Position numbers and translations under genes: made by a program. From NCBI RefSeq assembly GCF_023898315.1, contig NC_064619.1:502730594-502794593 (forward strand): a DNA stretch of 64,000 nucleotides, read 5' to 3'. The first letter of the stretch is position 1. Each line of letters opens with the position of its first letter. Of this stretch, positions 1-10,716 are shown piece by piece. The DNA is from Schistocerca nitens (lineage: Eukaryota > Arthropoda > Insecta > Orthoptera > Acrididae). The notes under the pieces were generated by a model. That model was not told where the DNA came from, searched no databases, and worked only from the letters and a program-made list of their open reading frames with translations.

Positions 1-74
1 TGATCCAGGGTGCATTACAGCAAAACTATACGATATTGTCAGACCAGAAAGTGTAGAGCCGCCGATAAATATAA

Positions 75-728
75 AAAATAAGTTTTAAGCTGAAGCTCAT
101 TAGGGAGTATTATCTTGAACTAAGTTATCTCAGCAAAAAGATGTTAAACTCCAAAAACGTTACAGCAAAGGCGATTTTAGCTGAAAGACGGAAACATGAA
201 AGGAAAAATAACATAGAAACCAAATATGCTGGAATAGCATGGAATGTGGTCTGGAAAAACATCAGTAGTGATGTTATTTCGTCTGACGTGAGAACAGTGT
301 GGTACAAGGTAGTCAATAACATCATCAGCACTAATGAGAGTCTCTTTGCCATGGGTTTAAGTGACACAAACCTCTGCAGCAAATGCAACCTCGTTGATAG
401 TGTGCCTCATCGTTACACTTGTGGAGATCGGATTATCAACTGGAGGTGGACCAGGGAGAAAATTGCTCAAATAGCAAGAACTTCAGCAAACAATATACCG
501 ACTAATATTTTCTTCAGACCAGAGGAAAGTTACTACCCTCAGGCAAAAAATAACGCAGTGATTAGGTTAATGGGCAAATATACAAGTTATGTTTTTAATA
601 ATATTGGGAGCGATGAACATATTGAATACAAGATGTATAGGGAAAATGAATTCGAGAAAATAAATATCAGAATCACAATAAGAAATATGGTAACATGCTC
701 CGAATTGTCTTCAACCGAATGGGTATAG
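75..728 (+). mobile_element. LINE polyprotein C-terminus with zf-RVT-type zinc motif (partial)
   Basis: Frame open from 75 (an in-frame TAA lies at 72-74) to the stop at 728; the first ATG is at 141. The protein contains a Cys-x2-Cys...His...Cys motif (LCSKCNLVDSVPHRYTCG), preceded by a VRTVWYKVVNNIISTNESLF-like stretch and followed by a WRWTREKI stretch. This is the pattern of the zinc-binding region found C-terminal to the reverse transcriptase (RT) in several insect non-LTR retrotransposons. No RT core is visible, so the element is 5' truncated or runs off the window edge. It is a terminal fragment, not a host gene; the exact clade is not assigned. It lies outside the giant palindrome. Confidence 0.6.
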
Positions 729-815
729 GTTAGGAACTGGATTCATAGTAGAGAGGGAATGGATTGGGTCACGTTCTCGACCCTAACCTCACCTGCAAGT
801 CACACATGAAAAATA

Positions 816-1259
816 AACCAGCAGTACAGCAGATACAAGAATATGGCGAGAAACATCTGGTGTCTGATATAAAGGAAGATCTTGAACTCCCTATAGATGC
901 GTTTAGAAGGCTGTAACTGACAAAAATAACAAGACAGTGAAATATTTTGCGATGTTGCTGTTCGGGACTTCTGTCCATGTAATTTAGCCTGGAAGGAACA
1001 CACATCAAGGATTTACTGAATGATTAATTTTGGTCTGGGAAATGATGATGAGGAACCGGCTGCAGAAGAAGAAAATGTGCATGCTGATCTGCCACCAGCT
1101 GAAGGTGACAGTGAAGGTGCTAAATTGTGCTACTGCTAAAGGCTCATTTTTTGAATGCTGTAATTTATGACTGCAATTATCTGTCACCTTATTTATGTCA
1201 TTTCATTGTAGACATTTTTGTTACTGTTTTTGGTGAATAAAAAAAAAAGTTAAAAAAAA
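816..1259 (+). pseudogene. Hsp83: Processed Hsp90 (Hsp83) retropseudogene, 3' part
   Basis: Three blocks match the C-terminal third of the cytosolic chaperone Hsp90. At 818-892 the frame reads VQQIQEYGEKHLVS followed by KEDLELP. From about 919 it reads DKNNKTVKYFAMLLF, the counterpart of the family's DKNDKAVKDLVMLLFET region. From 1002, after a frameshift, it reads TSRIY-stop-MINFGLG, then DDEEPAAEEE and EGDSEGA, the acidic tail. About 130 residues between the first two blocks are missing, an Arg codon has become TGA, and the terminal MEEVD is absent. There are no introns, and the copy ends in an A-rich tail (1236-1259). This is a dead retrocopy, presumably made by LINE machinery. It shows the host is a eukaryote and that an Hsp90 gene lies elsewhere. 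Confidence 0.85.
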
Positions 1260-1283
1260 CAGGTCTTTGTGTTTATGTGTGTG

Positions 1284-1285
<2 letters not shown>

Positions 1286-1327
<42 letters not shown>
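1286..1327. repeat. (TG)n microsatellite
   Basis: About 20 uninterrupted TG units with imperfect flanks. A matching (AC)n tract lies just outside the other end of the palindrome at 22721-22754, so the inverted duplication may extend this far. Confidence 0.95.
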
Positions 1328-1330
<3 letters not shown>

Positions 1331-1384
1331 AAGTGTGTGCGTGTTTGTATGTGCGTGCTACTGTACCGACAATCATAAGCTAAC

Positions 1385-1660
1385 ATTTTGTAAAGATTAT
1401 AGTCTTACACTTCTAAAACCGAATATTGCGATAGTGAAAAAGAGTGGATGTAGTACTAAATCGATTATGTCTCCAGATAAATAAGCACAAACATACTCTT
1501 CAGTTGTGATTATTATGGGTGCTGCAACGACATGACCTCACATCGTGTAAAGGGTGTAGTCTTACACTTTTAAAACGAATACCGCGACGGCAACAGTGCA
1601 AATAGTGGATATAGTACTGAAATCAGTAAAATTTCCAAATAAATAAGTGTAAACTCAAAC
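1385..1660. repeat. Tandem duplication, about 160-bp period, two diverged copies
   Basis: The segment 1385-1500 recurs at 1545-1660. Both copies share TGTAAAG, then TAGTCTTACACTT, a GTGGAT-TAGTACT block and ATAAATAAG. In the right arm only one unit is clear (about 22340-22420, reverse complement), so the duplication probably arose in the left arm. Confidence 0.6.
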
Positions 1661-3329
1661 TCGTGGCATGAACTTATCCTTCCTATAATTACAATTAAAC
1701 CGAGAACAGTGATTATTGTGTTGAATATATTACAAACGTAGCACTTCACACCATCCAACATCCCTTAAACATACATTCACCCAGCATTCCACACGGTGAG
1801 TGGAATATTTCACCAATAATGTGATGCTTGTAGGACGAAACGACACCATAACAATCAATAATGAGTGAACATTCCGTGATGGATAGACGAGTTTCTCTTA
1901 TGAGTGGTACCAGTTTGTCTAAGGAGGACAGAGATTTAACCTATTTTTAAGCAAGTAACTGTTAAATAAAACAAGAAAACACAGTAGCAATGACCATATT
2001 ATGCTAGGAGTGCATCATGGCCTTGCTTCTGCAAGAAGACGAAACTTTGTAATTACAGCACACAACTACCGAAAGGAAAATACCTTCCACCCAAAGAGTC
2101 CATGTGTTCTCACGTTGAAGTGTGGATACAGACTAAGCAGCTTGGAACCATTCTTCCTCTCTTCCTACCTCCCATCCTCTGGCCCTCTGCTCCAGTCTTG
2201 GGTAGGGATACTGGTTTTCCAGGCCTGTTTTATCCTGTCATTGACGGTAAACGAAGAGCTCCATCCACTGCAGGTGCTTTGATTCGGTCAGTGTTGGGGT
2301 GACAGTAATATACGTTTCTAGTCTGCAGCTTGTCACTTTGGTAGGTAATGGTTCAGGTTTCTCAGGCGATGTTCTGCTTTGGTCGGTTTTGGGTTGAGAA
2401 TGATATATTGTTTCAGGACTGAGGAAAATATACATATTTCTAGGAAACGCCGACTCCTTGAACAATACTAAAATATTTGGCTATTCGTAATGGAAAGGCG
2501 AACAGCATGCTATGGCGCATGGCTATATCTTGCGGTGGGAAGAGGTAACGCTCGCCACGGAAGGGGACGCTGTGACCGGGCTGTAGCAGTGACCGTCGCT
2601 TGTTCACATCTATACTGGTAACGTCTGTTCAGTAAATTTACACCGACCATCCCGCTATCAATGCCCACTTCCAGCAGTCCCTCGTAGCCTAAGCATTAAA
2701 TAGTCATTCACGTTGGTATTACACACACTTCAGACACGTAAATATCAACACAGAACAGCAGTTTTCTCGCTACCTAATCTCATATTTGGAAAAAAAAGTA
2801 CAGTCGTTTTTACTCCCGACAGCAAGCTACAATTAACATCTGTCACTTCTCGTTACTTCGTAATATCCAACGGTGCCAAACTATGAACTCGGTCTACAAT
2901 ACTGTTGTCGATGACAGATGAGAAACGGAGGTCGGAGCTCTATAACAATCATTTCTGTCGTATTTTTCCCCCGTATTTCATATTTTTTATCAATTTCACA
3001 ATTTTAGCAGTTTTTGCGTAATTTCAACGCATTTACTTAATTACTCTAGTTCAAAATCACTGCTCTCGACGACTTCCCACTACAACAAAACGTCTCGTCG
3101 CGTAAATCTCGTAATGCTATTAGCTAATGATATTTCAGCCTGGTTCTCAATTTCTGTATCATGCTAACCCACCTCATCCACTAATAAATGTGGGTGCATC
3201 ATGAACCGTGTTACACTGCCTACGTCACATGACACAAAATCTGTTCTGCAGTGTGTCAAATAGCCAGCAGCAGAGAGGAGGTGCAAATACTACGTTCCTT
3301 AGCCGAAATATTTAATAGGTTCGGCAAGA

Positions 3330-3430
3330 TTTGGTTACGACTGGCCATCTCTCCCTATGTGGATGGGAGTCACAAAACATTCTCACATTCGTAGGATAAA
3401 GTCGGGGATAGAAAGACCTCACCACATCTT
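3330..3430 (-). repeat. Short LINE 3'-region fragment inside the left arm
   Basis: The CATCTCTCCCTATGTGGATG stretch and its flanks resemble the antisense LINE 3' region at about 61205-61300 (TCATTTCTCCCTACGTAGA). Its partner lies at about 20690-20760 in the right arm, so this LINE fragment was present before the arms duplicated. Confidence 0.5.
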
Positions 3431-3872
3431 TGATGATTACCGCCCCAACAAACGAATAATATCAATAGCAGTACTGTATTTTGAAACAATATGCCCCTTC
3501 TTTGAACCTGTCGGCTAAGGATCCTGAGCAAACCTTAGATGGTCTCTCTCTATACAGCTCTTAAATCTTCCTGTATGTTGAACCAAGCCTCCCTGCAACA
3601 TTCTCCTACTTAATTTTGAGATGACCAAAAGTAAGAGGTTACTATAATCACTCCATTCGACATCTTGTGAAGGAAAAGAACGAGCTGAGTTCTACGTAAT
3701 CAACACACTGCGTTATTATGCTTCCAGAAAGGGCATAACACGTGTTCTAAATTTTTACAACCAACCGACACTATTGATATAGGACAATATTCTGGATCCA
3801 TTACCGTAACAGCCATTTTATGAAGACTGTAGAGACGAGACTGATACATTTGAGAGTGTTGTGGCGATATAA

Positions 3873-4215
3873 AGTAAACTAAACGAAACTCCGTCCGATC
3901 AGATCTTGGAAGGCCCAACGGTACCGACCAGCCGCCGTGTCATCCTCAGCCCACAGGGATAACTGGATGCAGATATGGAGGGGCATGTGGTCAGCACACC
4001 ACTCTCCCGGCTGTATGTTAGTTTACGATACTGGAGCCGCTACTTCTCACTCAAGTAGCTCATTAGCTTGCCTCACTAGGGCTGAGTGCACCTCGCTTGC
4101 CAACACCGCTTGGCAGACCGGAGGGTGACCCATCCAAGTGCTAGCCCAGGCCGACAGCGCTTAACGTCGGTGGTCTGAAGAGAACCGGTGTTACCACTGC
4201 GGCAAGGCCGATGGC
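3873..4215 (-). mobile_element. 5S-rRNA-derived SINE (SINE3 type), antisense
   Basis: Flanked by a perfect 15-bp TSD, GTTGTGGCGATATAA, at 3858-3872 and 4216-4230. The right arm carries the uninterrupted site at about 20200. On the minus strand the head resembles the 5S rRNA internal promoter region (CACCGGTTCT, then GTTAAGCGCTGTCGG, CACTTGGATGGGT). A related copy lies at 11719-12027. It is non-coding and would depend on LINE enzymes. Confidence 0.85.
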
Positions 4216-4442
4216 GTTGTGGCGATATAACAGACGGTCAAGAAGAAGCAGATGAAGTGTATGGTTTAGGTGTGATAAGGTCCCAGATGGAAGCAGTTTG
4301 AAACATTTCAAGTACATTTCTTGTGCTATCAACTCTAGAGCACTATTCTAGTGTTTGAAGTCCTATCATGAAGGTACTGGAAAAAGAGAAATGATTGTAG
4401 AACATAAATACACACTCCTAAGGCTACACGGTTCTGCATTTA

Positions 4443-5844
4443 CACTACTGGACATTAAAACTGCTACACCACGAAAATGACGTGCTACAGACGCGAAATT
4501 TAACCGACAGGAAGAAGATGCTGTGATATGCAAATGATTAGCTTTTCAGAGCATTCACACATGGTTGGCGCCGGTGGCGACACCTACAACGCTCTGACAT
4601 GAGGAACGTTTCAAACCGATTTCTCATAAACAAACAGCAGTTGAACGGCGTTGCCTGGAGAAACATTGTTGTGATGCCTCGTGTAAGGAGGAGAAATGCG
4701 TATCATCGCGTTTCCGACTTTGATAAAGGTCGGATTGTAGCCTATCGCCATTGCGGTTTATCATATCGCGACATTGCTGCTCGCGTTGGTCGAGATCCAC
4801 CTGACTGTTAGCAGAATATGGAATCGGTGGACTCAGGAGGGTAATACGGAACGCCGTGCTGGAGCCCAACGGCCTCGTATCACTAGCAGTCGAGATGACA
4901 GGCCTCTTACCCGCATGGCTATAACGGGTCGTGCAGCCACGTCTCGATCCATGAGTCAACACATGGGGACGTTTGCAAGACAACAACCATATGCATGAAC
5001 AGTTCGACGATGCTTGCAGCAGGATGGACTATCAGCACGAGGACCATGGCTGCGATTACCCTTGACGCTGCATCACAGACAGGAGCGCCTGTGCACTCAA
5101 CGACGAACCTTGGTGCACGATTGGCAAAACGTCATTTTTTCGGAAGAATCCTGGTTCTGTGTACAGCATCATGATGGTCGCATCCGTGTTTGTCGACATC
5201 GCGGTGAACGCACATTGGAAGCGTGTATTCGTCATCGCCATACTGACGTATCACCCGGCGTGATGGTATGGGGTGCCGTTGGTTACACGTCTCAGTCACC
5301 TCTTGTTCGCATTGACGGCACTTTGAACAGTGGACGTTACATTTCAGATGTGTTACTACCCGTGGCTCTGCCCTTCATTCGATCCCTGCGAAAACCTACA
5401 TTTCAGCAGGATTATGCACGACCGCATGTTGTGGGTCCTGTACGGGCGTTTCTGGATACAGAAAATGTTCGACTGCTGCCCTGGCCAGCGCATTCTCCAG
5501 ATCTCTCACGAATTGAAAACGTCTGGTCAATGGTGGCCGAGCAACTGGCTCGTCACAATACGCCAGTCACTACTCTTGATGAACTGTGGTATGGTGTTGA
5601 AGCTGCATGGGCAGCTGTACCTGTACACGCAATCCAAGCTCTGTTTGATTCAATGTCCAGGCGTATCAAGGCCGTTATTAGGGCCAGAGGTGGTTGTTCT
5701 GGATACTGATTTCTCAGGATCTATGCACCCAAACTGCGCGAAAATGTAATCACATGTCAGTTCTAGTATAATATATTTGTCCAATGAATACCCGTTTATC
5801 ATCTGCATTTCTTCTTGGTGTAGCAATTTTAATGGCCAGTAGTG
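4443..5844 (+). mobile_element. Tc1-like DNA transposon, full length, inactive
   Basis: A 1402-bp element between TA dinucleotides (4441-4442 and 5845-5846). The terminal inverted repeats (TIRs) start CACTACTGGACATTAAAA on the left; the right end mirrors this with two mismatches (CACTACTGGCCATTAAAA), and the match continues to about 29 bp. It is inserted in the left arm of the palindrome; the right arm lacks it near 20000. It carries one transposase reading frame (4674-5709), which is broken. Confidence 0.9.
4674..5709 (+). pseudogene. Tc1-like transposase pseudogene
   Basis: Transposases of this family bind the TIRs and cut and paste the element in the nucleus. The ATG at 4674 opens MPRVRRRNAYHRVSDFDKGR with a paired-type helix-turn-helix. 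A frameshift falls near 4795, and a stop at 4996-4998 interrupts the second frame. The catalytic half resumes about 5014-5709. The first catalytic Asp is replaced by Glu (IFSEES instead of FSDES), which should itself abolish activity. The second Asp is in QQDYARPH and the Glu in RIENVW, 34 residues apart, the usual DD34E spacing. It ends at a TGA after a GGCSGY tail. Confidence 0.85.
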
Positions 5845-6167
5845 TAATATGCAACAATGTTAAAGCAGTGTGGTTTTCAACACCTGGCATACATTTATCG
5901 TGTAAATTTTCTATCCCACTCACTACCGCGATAACCACTAAGATGATAAGAATACTAATTTTTACACCAAAGAAGAATAACATAGTTTCTTCTGCAGCGA
6001 GGAAATGGTATACTTCACATGCATTTTTTTTTCTCCTAGGGGAGGGTACCGAAATAGGTCTTCCATCGGATTGGTAGACATTATTCATCATTCATGCGTT
6101 GGACGTTCTCTGCCGCCTGCGGCATGGGGGACGTCTGCTATTGACAGTTGCAAGTAGACAACACTCT

Positions 6168-6887
6168 AAATCCCAAACCTCCCGCTGTCAGGCACTGATC
6201 GGAAGCAAACATTGTGTGTCGACAGAGTATCAACCAAAACACCGATTTAGATCGTGCTGTTTGCTATCATCCAGTAGAAGATGTGTAAACGGTAATAAAA
6301 AGTAACACCAGAAATACGGCTTATAGGGAAACCGTATTTGGAAGAACCGAACTTTGAGATCATTGATAGATTAGTTGGTAAAGCTTTGGATCCTTGTACT
6401 AAGGGTCATGACATCGAAACCCGCTGATGGCGAGATCGTTTTAACAGATTACGAGTGAAATTGTTATAAGGGAGAACATTTTTCTGCCAAGCAAACGGAC
6501 GTTTCAGAGTTTGTAGCAATGTTCTTTTGCAGTCTGCTTTTGCTTTGTTGGCTGAAAGAGGCAAACCTATAGAGTACATTTGTATAGATAGGTGCGGTCC
6601 TATACAGTGTAATCTGCTAAAATAATTACCATCAATGAGTTTCAAAATCGATGCCTTTATCACGACGATCTGATACTCTAGGAACTCACCAGTCACAGAT
6701 CTTCACATTGAGAGATCACATATATGGTTTACCTTTACTCTGTAGTTCTCTTGACTTTTAATTACAGTTTACGCATCTTATACTGAACGATAGCACACCA
6801 CAAATTAAATCTGTGTTTTGGTTGATAATCTATCGACACACAACGTTTGGTACCGATCTGAGTGTCTGATATCTGGAGGTTTTGGTG
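6168..6887. mobile_element. Non-coding 720-bp element with about 110-bp inverted ends, TA-flanked (MITE-like)
   Basis: The ends 6168-6270 and 6775-6887 are inverted copies (left CCCAAACCTCC; right GGAGGTTTTGG). The homologous right-arm site near 15580-15630 lacks it, and the junctions fit a TA target (6166-6167 and 6888-6889). The interior has no recognisable ORF. The family and driving transposase are unknown; a Tc1/mariner-driven MITE is the simplest guess. Confidence 0.65.
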
Positions 6888-7270
6888 TAAGTCACACCCA
6901 CACACCCAGTACAATCGAACTGTATATGAGTCGAGTGCAGCTTATACCAGGAATATGTTTCAGCCTGAGATAAGAACGGAAAAAAACGTTAAATGTGTAA
7001 TAGATGACCTGCCACAACATCTCTAACTCTCTGTACTGCATCATCTGTCTACCTCGTAACAACCCCGTTCATCCGATTATAGCGTCCCCAGTGCTATATT
7101 ACGAAAGGACTTGAAAAACAGTATTTAGAAATTGAATAATATGTTTTTATCGTGTAGCCGTAAAATAATAATCTCTCTGTCCAAGTTTCAAATGCAAAGA
7201 AATAATTTATGAAAAAATGATCTAAAGAGACGACAAGATACGCTCTTTTGTTAATTTTTTAGTCGTCTTG

Positions 7271-7761
7271 TGTAGTGGACTGTCAAGGCAGCCAGTCCAC
7301 AGTGACGGGTAGCCGAGAGGGCACACGTACACACACGCCGACTGGCGCGAAGTCTGGAACAGGATTCGTAATGAATGTGATAAAGAAAAGAACGTAGCTA
7401 CTAGAACACTTAACTTTTATATCGTCCTTTGGTATACAGCATTCTTGATGATACAAGTGAGACTATCTTGAGATACATGCAATGGTACAAATGGCGCCTT
7501 GCTAGGTCGTAGCCATTAACTTAGCTGAAGGCTATTCTAACTGTCTCTCGGCAAATGAGAGAAAGGCTTCGTACGTGTAGTCGCTAGCAATGTCGTCCGT
7601 ACAACTGGGGCGAGTGCTAGTACGTCTCTCGAGACCAGCCTTGTGGTGCCGCTCGGTCTGCGATCCTGACAGTGGCGACACGCGGGTCCGACATGTACTA
7701 ATGGACCGCGGCCGATTTAAGCTACCACCTAGCAAGTGTGGTGTCTGGCGGTGACACCACA
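7271..7761 (+). mobile_element. Solo LTR nested in the foldback element
   Basis: A 491-bp block beginning TGTAGTGGAC and ending GACACCACA, flanked by a 5-bp TSD TCTTG (7266-7270 and 7762-7766). The opposite foldback arm (about 9385-9415) has the empty site with TCTTG once. It shares long stretches with 54174-54642, including the ends CTGGCGGTGACACCACA and GGCGCCTTGCTAGGTCGTAG. This fits recombination between the two LTRs of a retrovirus-like LTR retrotransposon. Confidence 0.85.
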
Positions 7762-8512
7762 TCTTGGCTTCCATTTTTGTCTTGAATGTGTATAGAGGGA
7801 CATCTTGCGAGTGCTGGCAAATGTAAGCATATTTGTATGAGTTAAGCATATAATATACTGATTTAATATTATTGTGCACTTTTAATTTGTAAGAGGTGAT
7901 CCTGATTTCATGTCCGCCTTCCTTGAATTAACCTGCATTCAAGTAATTTACAGTTCAACAATCGCAGCGGCCGATACAGCCAACGACGCCATTACGTGGC
8001 GATATTAACTTATGAAAAATTAGCGGAAGCGGAAAACTCGCCCGCTATTAACATAATATTAATTTTTCTCCACAGCCGCCCGACGTTGCAGAAAATACTT
8101 AGCTTTAAGATTCTTATTTTCAGTACCATAGCCGAGACCCAGAGCCAGGACTCTGACTACAATACAATGGTTAACGGAGGTAAGAAAAATACTCTCGCGC
8201 GTGTGTGGGCCGCAATTGTAATTAATAACTAAAGATCTTATGCTTTAAAGTGAACTGACTAGCCGAGGAAATTAATATGAAAAGTTTATTACATTGTACA
8301 ACTTATATGCTCATGTTTTAAGATTCAGCGAGTCATTAAGATTCATTAACGTAACGAATAATTTGAAATTAATATTGTTAAAAAGGAGAACTTCAGGAAA
8401 GCATTTAATCGTAAAATCAAAATTAAATGGAATATCATTTTTATTAAGGCGCACCACGTAAGTCGGCAACAATCAAAAAATAAAAATAACAATAATATAT
8501 ATATATATATAT

Positions 8513-8592
8513 TAAAGTACGACGGCCGACGGACGTGAGATTGGCGCCCAACGTTGGGCGCCAATCTCACGTCCGTCGGCCGTCGTACTTTA
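8513..8592. repeat. 80-bp perfect palindrome at the foldback centre
   Basis: Every base from 8513 to 8592 pairs with its mirror about the centre between 8552 and 8553 (central CCCAACGTTGGG). A third copy of one half lies at about 8630-8662 with two changes. The tract is GC-rich inside AT-rich flanks. Confidence 0.9.
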
Positions 8593-10389
8593 TATATTAT
8601 GCAACATGATTCATCTGAAAAGGCCACCTGTCGCCCAATCTCGCGTCCGTCGGCCGTCGTAATTTAATATATTGTTATTGTTATTATTATTTTTTGATTG
8701 TTGCCGACTTACGTGGTGGGCCTTAATAAAAATGATATTCCATTTAATTTTGATTTTACGATTTAATGCTTTCGAAGTTCTCCTTTTTAACAATATTAAT
8801 CTCAAATTATTTGTTACGTTAATGAATGTTAGACTCGCTGAATCTTAAAACATGAGCATATAAGTTGTACAATGTAATAAACTTTTCATATTAATTTCCT
8901 CGGCTAGTCAGCTCACTTTAAAGCAAAAGATCTTGAGTTATTAATTACAATTGCGGCCCCCACACGCGCGAGAGTATTTTTCTTACCTCTGTTAACCATT
9001 GTATTTTAGTCGGAGTCCTGGCTCTGGCTGTCGGCTACGGTACTGAAAATAAGAATCTTAAAGCTAAGTATTTTCTGCAACGTCGGGCGGCTGTGGAGAA
9101 AAATTAATACTATGTTAATAGCGGGCGAGTTTTCCGCTTCCGCTAATTTTTCATAAGTTAATATCGCCACGTAATGGCGTCGTTGGCTGTATCGGCCGCT
9201 GCGATTGTTGAACTGTAAATTACTTGAATGCAGGTTAATTCAAGGAAGGCGGACATGAAATCGGGATCACCTCTTACAAATTAAAAGTGCACAATAATAT
9301 TAAATCAGTATATTATATGCTCAACTCATACAAATATGCTTACATTTGCCAGCACTCGCAAGATGTCCCTCTATACACATTCAAGACAAAAGATGAAGAC
9401 AAGACGACTAAAAAATTAACAAAAGAGCTTATCTTGTCGTCTCTTTAGATCATTTTGTCATAAATTATTTCTTTGCATTTGAAACTTGGACAGAGAGATT
9501 ATTATTTTACGGCTACACGATAAAAACATATTATTCAATTTATAAATACTGTTTTTCAAGTCCTTTCGTAATATAGCACTGGGGACGCTATACGATTACT
9601 CCTTCTACTCTGTATCATCCTTTAACGCAGATCCATGTCAATTTAGGGGTAAAGCGTTCTCTTTTCTAAGAAAGCATCTAACACAGCAGTTAACTTTTTT
9701 GTGTCTCTGTTACCTCAGTAGTCATATTGCAGATTGTTGCTAAAAAGCATGCATGCATTTGTTAGCTGACAGTGCATGGTTGTGATTGGTAGAGAGTACA
9801 GAGAAATACGTTGTAAATACTGTTTATTAGAGTTAAAAACACCTAAACACTCTTGCACAAGATCAAACAAGCGGCCCACTCTCTAGTTATATGCTGCAGT
9901 CCCCAAGCTGCTAATACAACGCTTTTTATTTAAGGAGGACATAATGTTTATTGTAGTCACATGTCTGAATAATTTGTAGACATCCATAAATGTGGTTTCT
10001 GGTAACTGAGCTTGTGATCCGACATGATGCAAGGAAAACAAATACGACGAGCAGGGACGAATAAGGAATCAATCCAGCCCCGTGAATGGGAAAATCCACT
10101 GACATAACCTTTGCTTTCACAAACGACCGATTGTAATTCTGTATTCGGTGATCATCCACGTAAAACTCTTTAATGCAGAGGTTTATCGCTGTCCACGATC
10201 AATTACTATTTACCTGTTTCACTTAGCCGTATGTCGAGTTTATCTTGTGTTCCTCTTGCTATCACACACTCGTTACCATGTACAAGAGTTTTCCTGTACA
10301 GTGTTTTCCAAGTGCAGTGCTGTCTCACTCGCCCTCAGTTTTCCCATATTTTGTCGTACTTTCGCTCAATTTATAAGTAATGTCTGTTA

Positions 10390-10716
10390 TCAAAACAAGA
10401 CATGGTTGTCTCACTGGGAGGTCCGCGATCGTTCATTAAGTAAAATATGGCGTTTCAGTCTTCGATCGCTAGTCTTTATTCTCAATAAACGGTTTCGGGC
10501 TAGCTGCCCATCTTCAGATCATATGTTGTAGTTACGGAGTAACTTGTCCGTACAGAACACACAGTTCACTGTCATAAGTAAAGTAAATTTCTGTGTGTTC
10601 TGTACGGACAAGTTACTCTGTAACTGCAACATATGATCTGAAGATGGGCAGCTAGCCCGAAACCGGTTATTGAGAATAAAGACTAGCGATCGAAGACTGA
10701 AACGCCATATTTTACT
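10390..10716. mobile_element. Hairpin element (two about 128-bp arms) with 12-bp flanking duplication
   Basis: Flanked by TAATGTCTGTTA at 10378-10389 and 10717-10728. The right arm of the giant palindrome has this site uninterrupted near 13155. Within it, 10436-10563 and 10592-10719 are inverted copies with very few mismatches around a loop of about 28 bp. Because TTAA borders both hairpin ends (10436-10439 and 10716-10719), an alternative is a TTAA-targeting MITE inside a longer retro-inserted segment. Confidence 0.7.

Larger units (their letters stand above)
7078..9592. mobile_element. Foldback element with about 1-kb inverted arms (2.0 kb without the nested LTR)
   Basis: The left arm (7078-7270 plus 7767-8552) and right arm (about 8628-9592) are near-perfect inverted copies, both ending in TATAGCGTCCCCAG. 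The 4-bp sequence CGAT lies directly outside each end (7074-7077 and 9593-9596), and the right arm of the giant palindrome shows a matching uninterrupted site near 15440-15480. This supports a 4-bp TSD. The interior holds an 80-bp perfect palindrome and a short loop (8593-8627). No transposase is present. The superfamily is not assigned; a 4-bp TSD and TATAGCG ends are not diagnostic to me. Confidence 0.8.

Noticed and set aside
1269-1484. 71-codon frame rich in Cys and Val
   Set aside because: Translation of the (TG)n microsatellite.
2001-2302. Overlapping open frames of 66-93 codons
   Set aside because: The homologous right-arm sequence does not preserve either frame, and no domain is recognisable.
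4130-4215. Possible 5S rRNA gene
   Set aside because: Only the internal promoter region resembles 5S rRNA, and it is the head of a TSD-flanked SINE.
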